Source of the DNA: Limnohabitans sp. 2KL-51
GTDB taxonomy: Bacteria; Pseudomonadota; Gammaproteobacteria; Burkholderiales; Burkholderiaceae_C
Direction: 5' to 3'
NCBI RefSeq assembly: GCF_003063645.1
Contig: NZ_NESJ01000013.1
Span: forward strand, 1 to 64,000
Length of the DNA stretch: 64,000 nt
The notes below the pieces were generated by a model, which did no database searches, was not told where the DNA came from, and saw only the letters and a program-made list of their open reading frames with translations. Positions 56,084-64,000 of this stretch are shown here, in pieces. Numbering within the stretch: the stretch's first letter is position 1; every line of letters begins with the position of its first letter. The position numbers were made by a program, and so were the translations under genes.

Positions 56084-56571
56084 ACGACTGACTCCTGGTT
56101 CACGCTTTCATCGCCCACAGACTTGCTGAACATGTGATGCAACAAAAAGACGATCCACAAGAAGCCGGAAATCGGCCAGGCAATGAAGATCCACCACATC
56201 GGCATATCGGCCAACTCGGATGTCTGGTTCCAGCCAAATTTGGTGAACTCAATGCCCCAGTAGAAAATCACGCCGGAAAAAATAAGCATGAAAAACTGAC
56301 AAAAGAACAGCAAGATGCGATCGGCCTTGGCTGACAATTTAGGCAAAAAATCCACATCAAAGTGCATTTTTTCTCGCACGCCCAAGGTGGCGCCCAACAT
56401 GATGAGCCAAACAAAGAAAAACCGGCTCATTTCCTCGGTCCACATGTACCTGGGAATAAGATCGGTGTATCTGGAAAAAATTTGCAGGCTCACCGGCACC
56501 AACAACAGCAACACCACGAAAATCAATAGAAACGACAGAAAACTGTCGATCAAGTGCAGCAATTTATTCAT
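56080..56571 (-). CDS. dctQ: TRAP transporter small permease (DctQ)
   Basis: A 163-residue four-helix protein starting MNKLLHLIDSFLSFLLIFVVLL with the DctQ motif YMWTEEMSRFFFVWLIMLGATLGVREKMHFDVDF. The start at 56571 is chosen because the 22-codon upstream extension is Arg/Cys-rich and not family-like. It is 67 bp behind dctP. Confidence 0.9.
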   Translation of the reverse strand: MNKLLHLIDSFLSFLLIFVVLLLLVPVSLQIFSRYTDLIPRYMWTEEMSRFFFVWLIMLGATLGVREKMHFDVDFLPKLSAKADRILLFFCQFFMLIFSGVIFYWGIEFTKFGWNQTSELADMPMWWIFIAWPISGFLWIVFLLHHMFSKSVGDESVNQESVV

Positions 56572-56638
56572 GGGCAAATTCTGGGGAGCACGGTCAAACA
56601 CGAGGCAGCAGCCGCATGGCCGCCGCCGGGGATGCACT

Positions 56639-57628
56639 TCACTTCATTGAGTTGATCTTGGCGTAGATGGCGTCAGCACCCACCTCTTTGGCGTAAGCGG
56701 CCATGACCGGGTCCACCAGCTTTTGCATTTCAGCGCGCTGTGCGAAAGGCACCTGCTTGAGCTTGCCTTCCTTGGCGTACTTGTCAAGCTTGGCCTGGTC
56801 TTCAGACGACTCGATCTGACGACCAAAAGCACCCGCCTCCTTGCCGGCCTTCACGATCGCTGCTTGCAGGTCTGCGGGCAGTTTTTTCAGCGTCTTGACT
56901 GAAAAGCACAGGGGACGAATGGTGATGGCATGGCGTGTCATCAGGATGTTGGGGGCCACTTCAAAAAACTTCATGGCTTCCACACCGGCGGCTTCGTTTT
57001 CACCCGCATTGATCACGCCGTTTTGAATGGCGTTATACACCTCGTTGTATGCGATGACCGTGGGGGTCATGCCCACAGCACCAAAGGTGCGGCTCCAGAT
57101 GGGTGCACCTTGCACGCGCACCTTGAGGTTTTTCAAGTCGGCCAAATTACCGGCTGATTTGTTCGAGAAGATGTTGCGCACACCACCGCCGGCATAACCG
57201 ATCAATTTGACTTCGGCTTTTTGCTCCACTTCGTCTGCAATCGGCTTGAGGATGTCTTGGTCCAACACCTTGTTCCAGTGGTTCAGGTCACTGAACAAAA
57301 ACGGCGCATCAATGAAGGGCGCTGCTTTGGAGAAGGTGGACATGTGGGCTGGCGACACAATCGCAAAGTCCACCGCCTTGCCTTGGTTCATGTAGGCAAA
57401 GTAATCTTTTTCCAAACCCAGTTCGCTGTTTTTGTGCAGAACAAAGTTAACAGGTTTGCCATAGTATTTTTTCACCAGTTCTTCGAACTTGACCATGGTT
57501 TTGGTGAAGGCATGGTCGTCGCCAAACTGTGAGGCACCGTGCAATGTGATGGCCGCTTGTTGCGCGTGCGCGCTCAAGGCCATGATCGAAGAGAGCACCA
57601 CGCCCAGCAAAGGTTTCAAAACTTTCAT
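56639..57628 (-). CDS. dctP: TRAP transporter substrate-binding protein (DctP family)
   Basis: A 329-residue periplasmic binding protein. Signal peptide to about residue 22 (ALSAHAQ), then ITLHGASQFGDDHAFTKTMVKFEELVKKYYG and the conserved LKVRVQGAPIWSRTFGAVGMTPTVIAYNEVYNAIQNGVINAGENE. First gene of the operon dctP-dctQ-dctM-tauD-like; divergent from two dehydrogenase genes. Ligand unknown, probably a sugar acid or other carboxylate. Confidence 0.92.
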   Translation of the reverse strand: MKVLKPLLGVVLSSIMALSAHAQQAAITLHGASQFGDDHAFTKTMVKFEELVKKYYGKPVNFVLHKNSELGLEKDYFAYMNQGKAVDFAIVSPAHMSTFSKAAPFIDAPFLFSDLNHWNKVLDQDILKPIADEVEQKAEVKLIGYAGGGVRNIFSNKSAGNLADLKNLKVRVQGAPIWSRTFGAVGMTPTVIAYNEVYNAIQNGVINAGENEAAGVEAMKFFEVAPNILMTRHAITIRPLCFSVKTLKKLPADLQAAIVKAGKEAGAFGRQIESSEDQAKLDKYAKEGKLKQVPFAQRAEMQKLVDPVMAAYAKEVGADAIYAKINSMK

Positions 57629-57890
57629 CTCTTTGTCTCCTGTATTGATCGGAACAACAACTTCAATGTGCTGCTTTTTTAACTTTAGGCCAAAGCAACT
57701 TCAACAGTCTTGGGGTAAACCATAGGTCATCTGCCCAACTGTCTCCAACGTGTCCTCGAGCGCTGGTCCCGGCCCTACCGGAAGTGATAACTTGAACCCC
57801 ACCTCGCGCAAGAGCATGGTGGCCCTTAAGTGCGCCAGCCGGGATCAACTTGGGGTTGGTATTTTTTGATTCATCATACGAAAGAGACTC

Positions 57891-58787
57891 ATGAAACACA
57901 TCGGTTTTATAGGGGCCTCAGGCCTGATGGGCCACGGCATAGCCAAAAATTTGTTGGCCAAAGGTTTTCAGGTATCCCTGACCGCACATTCGCGGCTCGA
58001 GCCTTTGCAGGATTTGTTGGCCGCAGGGGCCAAACTGGTAGAGCGCCATGCCGATCTGACGGCCTGTGATGCGGTCATCATTTGCGTGACCGGCTCGCCG
58101 CAGGTCGAGGCCGCTTTGGAAGGCCCCATCGGCTTATTGAGCCAAGCCCGAGCGGGCTTGATTGTCATCGACGCGTCCACCAGCGAGCCCGATTCAACCC
58201 GCCGCCTGGCGGCACGCTGCCAGGCCGTGGGCATGACCCTGGTCGATGCCCCGTTGGCGCGCACCCCCGTGGAGGCCGAGGCCGGCAAACTCAACACCAT
58301 GGTCGGCGCATCGCCCGAAGTCTTTGCCCGTCTGGAGCCGGTGTTCAAGGCCTATTGCGAAAATATTTTCCACGTCGGTGAGATGGGCTCAGCCCATGTC
58401 ATTAAGCTGCTGAACAACTTTCTCGGGCAGGCCATCACCACGGCTGCAGCCGAAGCCTTTGCGGTAGGTGCCAAGGCCGGGATCGATTTAGGCCAACTGG
58501 TGCGCGTGGTGTCGGCCGGCGCGGTCAACTCAGGTTTGTTTCAGGCCATGGCCAAAACACTGGAGGGTGATTACACCGGCCTGAAGTTCGAGCTGAACAA
58601 CGCATCCAAGGACTTGCGTTACTACGTGCACCTGACCGAAAGTGTCAAAGCGCCCTCATTGGTCGGCACCAGCGTGCACCAAAGTCTGGTGACGGCCTGC
58701 GCTTTGGGTTATGGACAGGAAATGGTGCCTTCACTGGTCAAAGCCCAAGCGCAAATCAACCAAGTCAAAATCGGCTCGGGTCGTTGA
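57891..58787 (+). CDS. NAD(P)-dependent beta-hydroxyacid dehydrogenase
   Basis: A 298-residue enzyme of the 3-hydroxyisobutyrate dehydrogenase/tartronate semialdehyde reductase family. Cofactor motif HIGFIGASGLMGHGIAKNLL, substrate motif DAPLARTPVEAEAGKLNTMVG and catalytic Lys in HVIKLLNNFLGQAI. It is coupled by a TGATG overlap to a Gfo/Idh/MocA oxidoreductase and is divergent from the TRAP-TauD operon, so these genes may form one catabolic regulon. It could also serve as MmsB for the distant mmsA. Confidence 0.9.
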   Translation: MKHIGFIGASGLMGHGIAKNLLAKGFQVSLTAHSRLEPLQDLLAAGAKLVERHADLTACDAVIICVTGSPQVEAALEGPIGLLSQARAGLIVIDASTSEPDSTRRLAARCQAVGMTLVDAPLARTPVEAEAGKLNTMVGASPEVFARLEPVFKAYCENIFHVGEMGSAHVIKLLNNFLGQAITTAAAEAFAVGAKAGIDLGQLVRVVSAGAVNSGLFQAMAKTLEGDYTGLKFELNNASKDLRYYVHLTESVKAPSLVGTSVHQSLVTACALGYGQEMVPSLVKAQAQINQVKIGSGR

Positions 58788-59800
58788 TGAGCGCACGCCT
58801 GGGCATGGCCCTGGTGGGCCTGGGTGCAGCCACCCAGCCCCACCTGCGCAGCCTGCAAGACCTGAGCGAGCGCATTGACCTGCGCTATGCCGTCACGCGC
58901 CAACCTCACCCTGATCGCATCCGGCCCTACACCGGCACGGTGCGCTTGGTCAGCAGCTTGGACGAGGCCCTGGCAGACCCACAGGTTCAGGCGGTGATGG
59001 TGGCCACGCCACCGTCCACCCACTTGGATATCTGCCAACGCTGCTTTGCCGCAGGCAAACATGTTTTGCTCGAAAAACCGCTGGAACTCAATCTTGAGAG
59101 GTCACAGCAACTGGCCGCGCTGGCCCGTCAAAGCGGACTGCATTTAGGGGTGGTGCTGCAGCACCGGTTCCGTCCCGCATCGGTGGCCCTTCAGGCGGTG
59201 CTGGACACAGGACGCCTGGGTGAAATCCAGGCCGCATCGGTGCGTGTGCCCTGGTGGCGTTCTCAAGCTTATTACAACGAACTGGGCCGGGGCACGTTGG
59301 CACGCGACGGCGGCGGTGTGTTGCTGACCCAGGCCATCCACACCCTGAACCTGTTTCAGGCGCTGGTGGGGGTGAAATCGGTCACGGCCTCGGTGGTGCG
59401 GCAAACCCGTTTGCACCAGATGGAAACCGAAGACCACGTCAGCGCACTGTTGGTTTTGGGCAATGGTGCACCCGGTGACCTGATGGCCACCACCGCCATG
59501 TATCCGGGCTTCCCGGAAACAATCGAGGTGATTGGCACTTTGGGCAGCGCAAGGCTTAGCGGCGCCGATCTGCAGGTGAACTTTTTGCAGGGTGAACCCT
59601 TGACCGTGCGCAGCGAGGGGGGCACCGGCAGCGGCGCCAACATCATGGATTTTTCACACGAACCGCACCGCGAGTTGTTGACCGATTTCATCGACGCGAT
59701 CGAACAAAACCGAGCACCTCGGGTCACCGCCGATGATGCGCTGAAAACCCATCTGCTGATTGACGAACTGCTGCGCAAGGGACAGATGTCCAACGCCTGA
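58787..59800 (+). CDS. Gfo/Idh/MocA family oxidoreductase
   Basis: A 337-residue two-domain dehydrogenase with an N-terminal Rossmann fold (MALVGLGAATQPHLRSLQDL) and the family EKP motif in KHVLLEKPLELN. The second domain carries the dimer beta-sheet with DGGGVLLTQAIHTLNLFQ (His near the active site). Family members oxidise inositols, sugars or amino sugars. The ATG overlaps the stop of the preceding gene (TGATG). It is convergent with senA, with 4 bp between stop codons. Confidence 0.9.
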   Translation: MSARLGMALVGLGAATQPHLRSLQDLSERIDLRYAVTRQPHPDRIRPYTGTVRLVSSLDEALADPQVQAVMVATPPSTHLDICQRCFAAGKHVLLEKPLELNLERSQQLAALARQSGLHLGVVLQHRFRPASVALQAVLDTGRLGEIQAASVRVPWWRSQAYYNELGRGTLARDGGGVLLTQAIHTLNLFQALVGVKSVTASVVRQTRLHQMETEDHVSALLVLGNGAPGDLMATTAMYPGFPETIEVIGTLGSARLSGADLQVNFLQGEPLTVRSEGGTGSGANIMDFSHEPHRELLTDFIDAIEQNRAPRVTADDALKTHLLIDELLRKGQMSNA

Positions 59801-59804
59801 AACC

Positions 59805-61013
59805 TCAAAGCTTGACCGAACGAAACCCCGCAAAAATATCGCGCCGCTCGGACGCAAAGAAGTTTCGGTAGCGCACATCCACAACATGCGCCGAGGTGGC
59901 GGCGCAAGCCCCGCGCAGCACTCGGTGGTGGTGCCACGAGGGTTCTGAATAATCGCGGTAGGGGTGTGCCGCAAAGCCGGGGTAAGGCACAAAGTCGCTG
60001 CCGGTCCATTCCCACACCTGGCCCCACGAAAAGCCTGGGTGCTGAGCGGCGCACTCCCACTCGGCTTCGGTGGGCAGACGCCTGCCTGCCCATTCGCACC
60101 AGGCCTGGGCATCGGCTGCGTTGACATGCACCACAGGGGCGTTCAGGTCGATTGCCCCCCACTGGCCCAGGCGCCGCACTTGCCAATCGCCTTGCACGCA
60201 TCGCACATGTGGCGTGAGGGCATGGCCCATGGCCTGCAAAAAGGGCAGGTACTGCGACCAGGTCACGGCCATCGCATCGATCTCAAAAGCGGCCAGCGTC
60301 ACCGGATGGGCCTGGTATTCGTTGTCAAAGGCAAAACCAGGCCCGCTGTGGCCCAAGGTCCAAACTTGGGCGGGGATGTGCAAAGCGCTTGTTGAAACAG
60401 CCACCGTGTCAGCGTGGGCGTGCCCCACGCACAAGGCTTCGGGCAAATCCAGGCCCAGGTCTTGCGCCATGTAAACCCAAGCTTCGTTGTGCATGGCCTC
60501 GTGCTGCACCACCAAGCGCCAAAAGTAAAGCGCCTCGTCCGTGGACTCGGGCGCGGCCCGCAAATGGGCCAGGCTGTGCGCCAGCACCTCGGCCAGATAG
60601 CGCAGGGTGTGCTGCAAGTCGGGCAGCGGCAGCGACCAGCGGCTGTCGTGCGCCACCTCGCTGGAGTTGTAGAGCGCATCAGCACGGGGCATGAGCGAAG
60701 GCCCAAAGCCATCGCCCAAGGAGGCACTGCGGGTGCCTTCGTAGCGTTGTCGGTTGCGCACCGTCCACCATTCCTGAAACCAGGCGATGTGACCCCACTC
60801 CCACAGGGGCGGGTTCATGCCGGGCCGGGGTGGCACGGCCAGATCGGGCAGCGCCGCTTGCCAAGCCTGGATCAAACCCAGCGTGCGCTGGCGCGTGTCG
60901 CTCAGGGCTTGTGCCAAGGTCTCGGCGTTGGCCGTGCGCCAGGGGTTGGTCACGGGTCCATTCAAGCGGTGGGGATTCGTCTGCCTGGGGGGGGCTTTGG
61001 TACTGCTGCTCAT
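59805..61013 (-). CDS. senA: EgtB-like nonheme iron oxidoreductase, probable selenoneine synthase
   Basis: A 402-residue protein with an N-terminal DinB-type four-helix domain and a C-terminal FGE-sulfatase domain (LPTEAEWECAAQ ... VLRGACAATSAHVVDVRYRNFF). The three-His iron site is present: His75 in WEWGHIAWFQEWW and His171/His175 in QHEAMHNEAW. EgtB joins hercynine and a thiol to a sulfoxide; the homologue SenA joins hercynine and a selenosugar. The neighbours senB and a selD-type gene make SenA the better name. Start at 61013 is one base from a possible senB ATG (CATG). Without neighbours it would be called EgtB. Confidence 0.85.
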   Translation of the reverse strand: MSSSTKAPPRQTNPHRLNGPVTNPWRTANAETLAQALSDTRQRTLGLIQAWQAALPDLAVPPRPGMNPPLWEWGHIAWFQEWWTVRNRQRYEGTRSASLGDGFGPSLMPRADALYNSSEVAHDSRWSLPLPDLQHTLRYLAEVLAHSLAHLRAAPESTDEALYFWRLVVQHEAMHNEAWVYMAQDLGLDLPEALCVGHAHADTVAVSTSALHIPAQVWTLGHSGPGFAFDNEYQAHPVTLAAFEIDAMAVTWSQYLPFLQAMGHALTPHVRCVQGDWQVRRLGQWGAIDLNAPVVHVNAADAQAWCEWAGRRLPTEAEWECAAQHPGFSWGQVWEWTGSDFVPYPGFAAHPYRDYSEPSWHHHRVLRGACAATSAHVVDVRYRNFFASERRDIFAGFRSVKL

Positions 61014-61026
61014 GTATAAACTGCCC

Positions 61027-62007
61027 ATGCAAAAACTTCGTGTGGTCATTGTCAGCCCTGCCCTGGCCGACGCCAACAACGGGAACTGGCAAACGGCGCG
61101 CCGTTGGCAGCACCTGCTTCGGCCTCATTTTGCCCGCATCGTACGGCAATGGCCCGACGCTGAGGCCTTGACCTCGCCGGATGATGTGATGCTGGCCCTG
61201 CACGCGCGCCGCTCAGCCGACTCGGTGCAAGCCTGGCACACCACGCACGGCCAGCGCGGCTTGGGCGTGGTACTCACCGGCACCGACCTTTACCGCGACA
61301 TCGGCCATGACCCCCTGGCCCAACAGTCTTTGATGCTGGCCCATTCGCTGGTGGTGCTGCAAGAATTGGGGGTCAAGGCCTTGCCACCCGTACACCACGC
61401 CAAGGCGAGGGTCATCTTTCAGTCCACCGGTACGCGCCAGACTTTGCCCAAAACCACGCGCCACTTGCGCTTGGTGATGGTGGGCCATTTGCGCGAAGAA
61501 AAAGACCCGCTGACCCTGATGGCTGCTGCGCGCCTTTTGCACCCAGACGCGGGCGTGTTCATCGACCACATTGGCGCACCGCTGGATGCCGTGCTGGGCC
61601 AAGCCGCAGAGGCCACGCAGGCGCAGTGCCCACATTACCGTTGGCTCGGGGCTGTGCCCCATGCCCAAACCCTGCAGCGCATCCAGCGCGCCCACCTGCT
61701 GGTGCACTGCAGCCGCATGGAAGGCGGCGCACATGTGCTGATGGAGGCGATTTGCAGCGGCACCCCCGTGCTGGCCTCGCGCATCGACGGCAATGTGGGC
61801 CTGATGGGCGAAAATTACGCTGGCCTGTTTGAGCCGGGCAACGCCAAAGCTTTGGTCGATTTGCTGCTGGCGTGCCAATCACCACAAACCGGTCAATCTC
61901 TGGTGGCACACTTGCAGCATCAGTGCGCTTTGCGCGCGCCCTTGTTTGAACCGCAGGCCGAACGCGCCGCCTTGCACCGCTGGGTGCAAGACCTCTGGAC
62001 CCTTTGA
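61027..62007 (+). CDS. senB: TIGR04348-type glycosyltransferase, probable selenosugar synthase
   Basis: A 326-residue GT-B-fold transferase. It starts LRVVIVSPALADANNGNWQTARRWQHLLRPHF, the hallmark of the TIGR04348 family, and has the GT4 motif EGGAHVLMEAICSGTPVLAS with the E-x7-E pattern. SenB uses selenophosphate and a UDP-sugar to make a selenosugar, forming a C-Se bond. A second in-frame ATG at 61012 is possible and would overlap the divergent senA start. Its stop is immediately followed by the selD start (TGAATG). Confidence 0.85.
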   Translation: MQKLRVVIVSPALADANNGNWQTARRWQHLLRPHFARIVRQWPDAEALTSPDDVMLALHARRSADSVQAWHTTHGQRGLGVVLTGTDLYRDIGHDPLAQQSLMLAHSLVVLQELGVKALPPVHHAKARVIFQSTGTRQTLPKTTRHLRLVMVGHLREEKDPLTLMAAARLLHPDAGVFIDHIGAPLDAVLGQAAEATQAQCPHYRWLGAVPHAQTLQRIQRAHLLVHCSRMEGGAHVLMEAICSGTPVLASRIDGNVGLMGENYAGLFEPGNAKALVDLLLACQSPQTGQSLVAHLQHQCALRAPLFEPQAERAALHRWVQDLWTL

Positions 62008-64000
62008 ATGCAATCTTCCAATCAACCCGTGCTGCGCGATCTGGTGCTGGTAGGCGGCGGCCACAGCCATGTGGGCGTGCTGCGCATGTTCGCCATGAAG
62101 CCCGAACCGGGCGTGCGCATCACCTTGATCTGCACCGACATTGACACGCCTTACTCGGGCATGTTGCCCGGCTACATTTCGGGCCACTACAGCTTTGACG
62201 AGGTGCACATCGACCTGGGTCGCCTCTGCGCGTTTGCCGGTGCACGCCTGGTCCAGGATGCCGTGATCAGCATCGACCGCAAGAGCCAAAGAGTCATTTG
62301 CAAAAACCGCCCGCCCGTGCCGTACGACCTGTTGTCGATCAACATCGGCTCGACCCCGCAAATGCGGCAGGTCGATGGCGCACAGGCGCTGGCCGTGCCC
62401 GTCAAGCCCATTGCGCAGTTCAACCAGCGTTGGTTGGCCCTGATGGACAAGGCCCGTCAATGGCCCGCACACCGAGGCCCCATGACGATTGCCGTGGTCG
62501 GCGCAGGCGCGGGTGGTATCGAACTGGTGTTGTCCATGCAATACCGCTTGCGCAACGAATTCAGGGCCCTGGTGCGCAATCCAGAAGACCTGCAATTTGT
62601 ACTGCTGGGTTCAGGCGAACACATTTTGCCTACACACAACCCGGGCGTGCGCGCGCACTTTTCTAAGGTTCTGCAAGAACGCAACGTCGCCGTGCACACC
62701 CATGCCGAGGTGGTGCAGGTCTCGCCCGGCTGTCTGCACACGCGCGACGGCCGCACCTTCGATGCCGACGAAACGATGTGGGTCACCCAGGCCGGTGGCC
62801 CCGAATGGCTGCAAAGCACCGGACTGGCTTTGGACAAAAACGGCTTCATCCTGGTGCACCCCCAACTGCAATCCCTGAATGACCCGCTGGTGTTTGCCGC
62901 AGGTGACATCGCTTCGTTTGTGGAGCGCCCATTAGAGAAAGCCGGCGTGTTTGCCGTGCGCATGGCCAAGCCCTTGGCCGAGAATTTGCGCCGCAGCCTG
63001 CGTGGCCAAAAGCTGCTGGCCTACGATCCGCAACGCCAATGGTTAGCGCTCATTTCCACCGGAAACCGCTTCGCCGTGGCCTCTCGTGGGTCGCTGGGTT
63101 TTGCCGGGGCTTGGGTCTGGCGCTGGAAGGACCGCATTGACCGAGAGTTCATGCGCCGCTTTACCGAGTTTCCTGCCATGCCGGGAGCCGGCGGCCCCGC
63201 CCAACCCGGTGCCAACGTCCGCGAAGCCGTGCAAGCCATGGGCCAACTGCTCAAAGACATCCAGGCCCAAGGCAAGGCACCCAGCACGCGCCTGACACTG
63301 ACGAGTGAAGAATCACTGCAAGCCATCTCGGCCATCGCCATGCGCTGTGGGGGATGCGGTGCCAAAGTAGGCGCCAGTGTGTTGTCACGCGCCTTGGGGC
63401 AATTGCAACCGGTCGACCGCCCCGATGTGTTGATCGGCCTGCACTCGCCCGACGACGCGGCTGTGGTGCGCGTTCCGCCGGGCATGGCCGTGGTGCAAAC
63501 CGTCGACTTTTTCCGGGCCTTCATCGACGACCCCTATTTGTTCGGCAAGGTGGCGGCCAACCACGCGCTGGGTGATATTTTTGCCATGGGCGCCGAGCCG
63601 CAAACCGCCACCGCTGTGGTCACCGTGCCGCCCGGGCTGGAGCGCAAAGTCGAAGACTTGCTGACCCAAATGATGAGCGGCGCCATTGAAGTGCTGAACG
63701 CCGCAGGCTGCGCCTTGGTGGGTGGGCACACGGGCGAGGGCGCGGAGCTGGCCTTGGGCTTTGCCATCAACGGCCTGATCGACGAAAACATGAACAGCGT
63801 GATGCGCAAGGGCGGCATGCAGCCCGGCGATGTGCTGCTGCTGACGAAGCCAATGGGGACCGGCACCCTGTTCGCTGCCCACGCGAGATATGCAGCCAAG
63901 GGGCGCTGGATCGCTGCGGCATTGCAGTCGATGGTGCTGTCCAACCAGACAGGCGCTAAAATTTTGCACCATTACGGGGCCACCGCGTGCACCGACCTGA
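62008..64000 (+). CDS. selD: FAD-domain-fused selenide, water dikinase (selenophosphate synthetase), 3' end cut
   Basis: About 664 codons are in the window and the frame is open at the end. Residues 1 to about 400 form a NADH dehydrogenase-type FAD/NAD(P) oxidoreductase (LVLVGGGHSHVGVLRMFAMK, IAVVGAGAGGIELVLSMQYR). From about 440 a SelD domain follows with the catalytic pair Cys450/Lys453 in MRCGGCGAKVGASVLSRAL, DDAAVVRVPPG and DFFRAFIDDPYLFGKVAANHALGDIFAMGAEP. SelD makes selenophosphate from selenide and ATP; in the selenoneine pathway this role is called SenC. The flavin domain may reduce a selenium precursor. Coupled to senB. Confidence 0.93.
   Translation, partial: MQSSNQPVLRDLVLVGGGHSHVGVLRMFAMKPEPGVRITLICTDIDTPYSGMLPGYISGHYSFDEVHIDLGRLCAFAGARLVQDAVISIDRKSQRVICKNRPPVPYDLLSINIGSTPQMRQVDGAQALAVPVKPIAQFNQRWLALMDKARQWPAHRGPMTIAVVGAGAGGIELVLSMQYRLRNEFRALVRNPEDLQFVLLGSGEHILPTHNPGVRAHFSKVLQERNVAVHTHAEVVQVSPGCLHTRDGRTFDADETMWVTQAGGPEWLQSTGLALDKNGFILVHPQLQSLNDPLVFAAGDIASFVERPLEKAGVFAVRMAKPLAENLRRSLRGQKLLAYDPQRQWLALISTGNRFAVASRGSLGFAGAWVWRWKDRIDREFMRRFTEFPAMPGAGGPAQPGANVREAVQAMGQLLKDIQAQGKAPSTRLTLTSEESLQAISAIAMRCGGCGAKVGASVLSRALGQLQPVDRPDVLIGLHSPDDAAVVRVPPGMAVVQTVDFFRAFIDDPYLFGKVAANHALGDIFAMGAEPQTATAVVTVPPGLERKVEDLLTQMMSGAIEVLNAAGCALVGGHTGEGAELALGFAINGLIDENMNSVMRKGGMQPGDVLLLTKPMGTGTLFAAHARYAAKGRWIAAALQSMVLSNQTGAKILHHYGATACTDL

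Overview
The window looks like a chromosomal stretch from a freshwater betaproteobacterium of the Burkholderiales, most likely Comamonadaceae (Limnohabitans/Rhodoferax/Variovorax-like). This is inferred from the str operon sequences, several TRAP and Bug-type (TTT) solute-binding proteins, the TorF-porin/glnK/amtB arrangement and overall protein style. Genes are dense, many are coupled by 1-4 bp overlaps, and no rRNA, tRNA, CRISPR array or intact transposase was seen.

Layout. 1-3.9 kb: str operon on the minus strand (rpsL, rpsG, fusA, 5' part of tuf) with a good sigma-70 promoter. 4-7.8 kb: a D,D-carboxypeptidase, an alpha/beta hydrolase with a 2Fe-2S ferredoxin, a VanZ-like protein and hemJ. 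7.85-7.95 kb: a candidate small RNA with its own promoter, a CCUCCC-exposing hairpin and a strong terminator. 8.1-17 kb: hemB-corA, small enzymes (dienelactone hydrolase, HCCA isomerase-like, SDR-MaoC pair), MarC, a LysR regulator divergent from mmsA, and an outer-membrane barrel protein. 17.1-17.6 kb: a gene-free stretch with a perfect palindrome and an orphan terminator. 17.6-25.7 kb: two exporters, then an alr / 2-oxoacid dehydrogenase E1 alpha-beta / TRAP transporter group without E2 or E3. 25.7-34.1 kb: a phytase-like protein with a probable Pho box, DedA, EamA, glutathione peroxidase, glcE-glcF without glcD, and VapBC. 34.2-38.1 kb: SMP-30 lactonase and the nitrogen operon TorF porin-glnK-amtB behind a sigma-54 promoter. 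38.2-47.8 kb: comM, a MmgE/PrpD-Bug-SDR operon, an MFS carrier, a rhodanese-TsuA sulfur operon and a second toxin-antitoxin pair. 47.9-52 kb: a REPIN-like repeat, a scrambled argP pseudogene and a phnDCEE ABC transporter. 52-59.8 kb: egtD, an SDR, a TRAP/TauD operon and two dehydrogenases.

The most notable system lies at the right end. An EgtB-like sulfoxide/selenoxide synthase (senA, minus strand) has its start codon next to a TIGR04348-type glycosyltransferase (senB, plus strand). The latter is followed directly by a FAD-domain-fused selenophosphate synthetase (selD/senC). With egtD at 52 kb, which supplies hercynine, this matches the selenoneine pathway: SenC makes selenophosphate, SenB makes the selenosugar, SenA joins it to hercynine. 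The split layout, the SelD fusion and the absence of a spacer between senA and senB are the features that most deserve a check.

Other observations beyond routine annotation are two REPIN-like inverted pairs of one palindrome family, an internally inverted argP remnant, two candidate sRNAs and several candidate operators.
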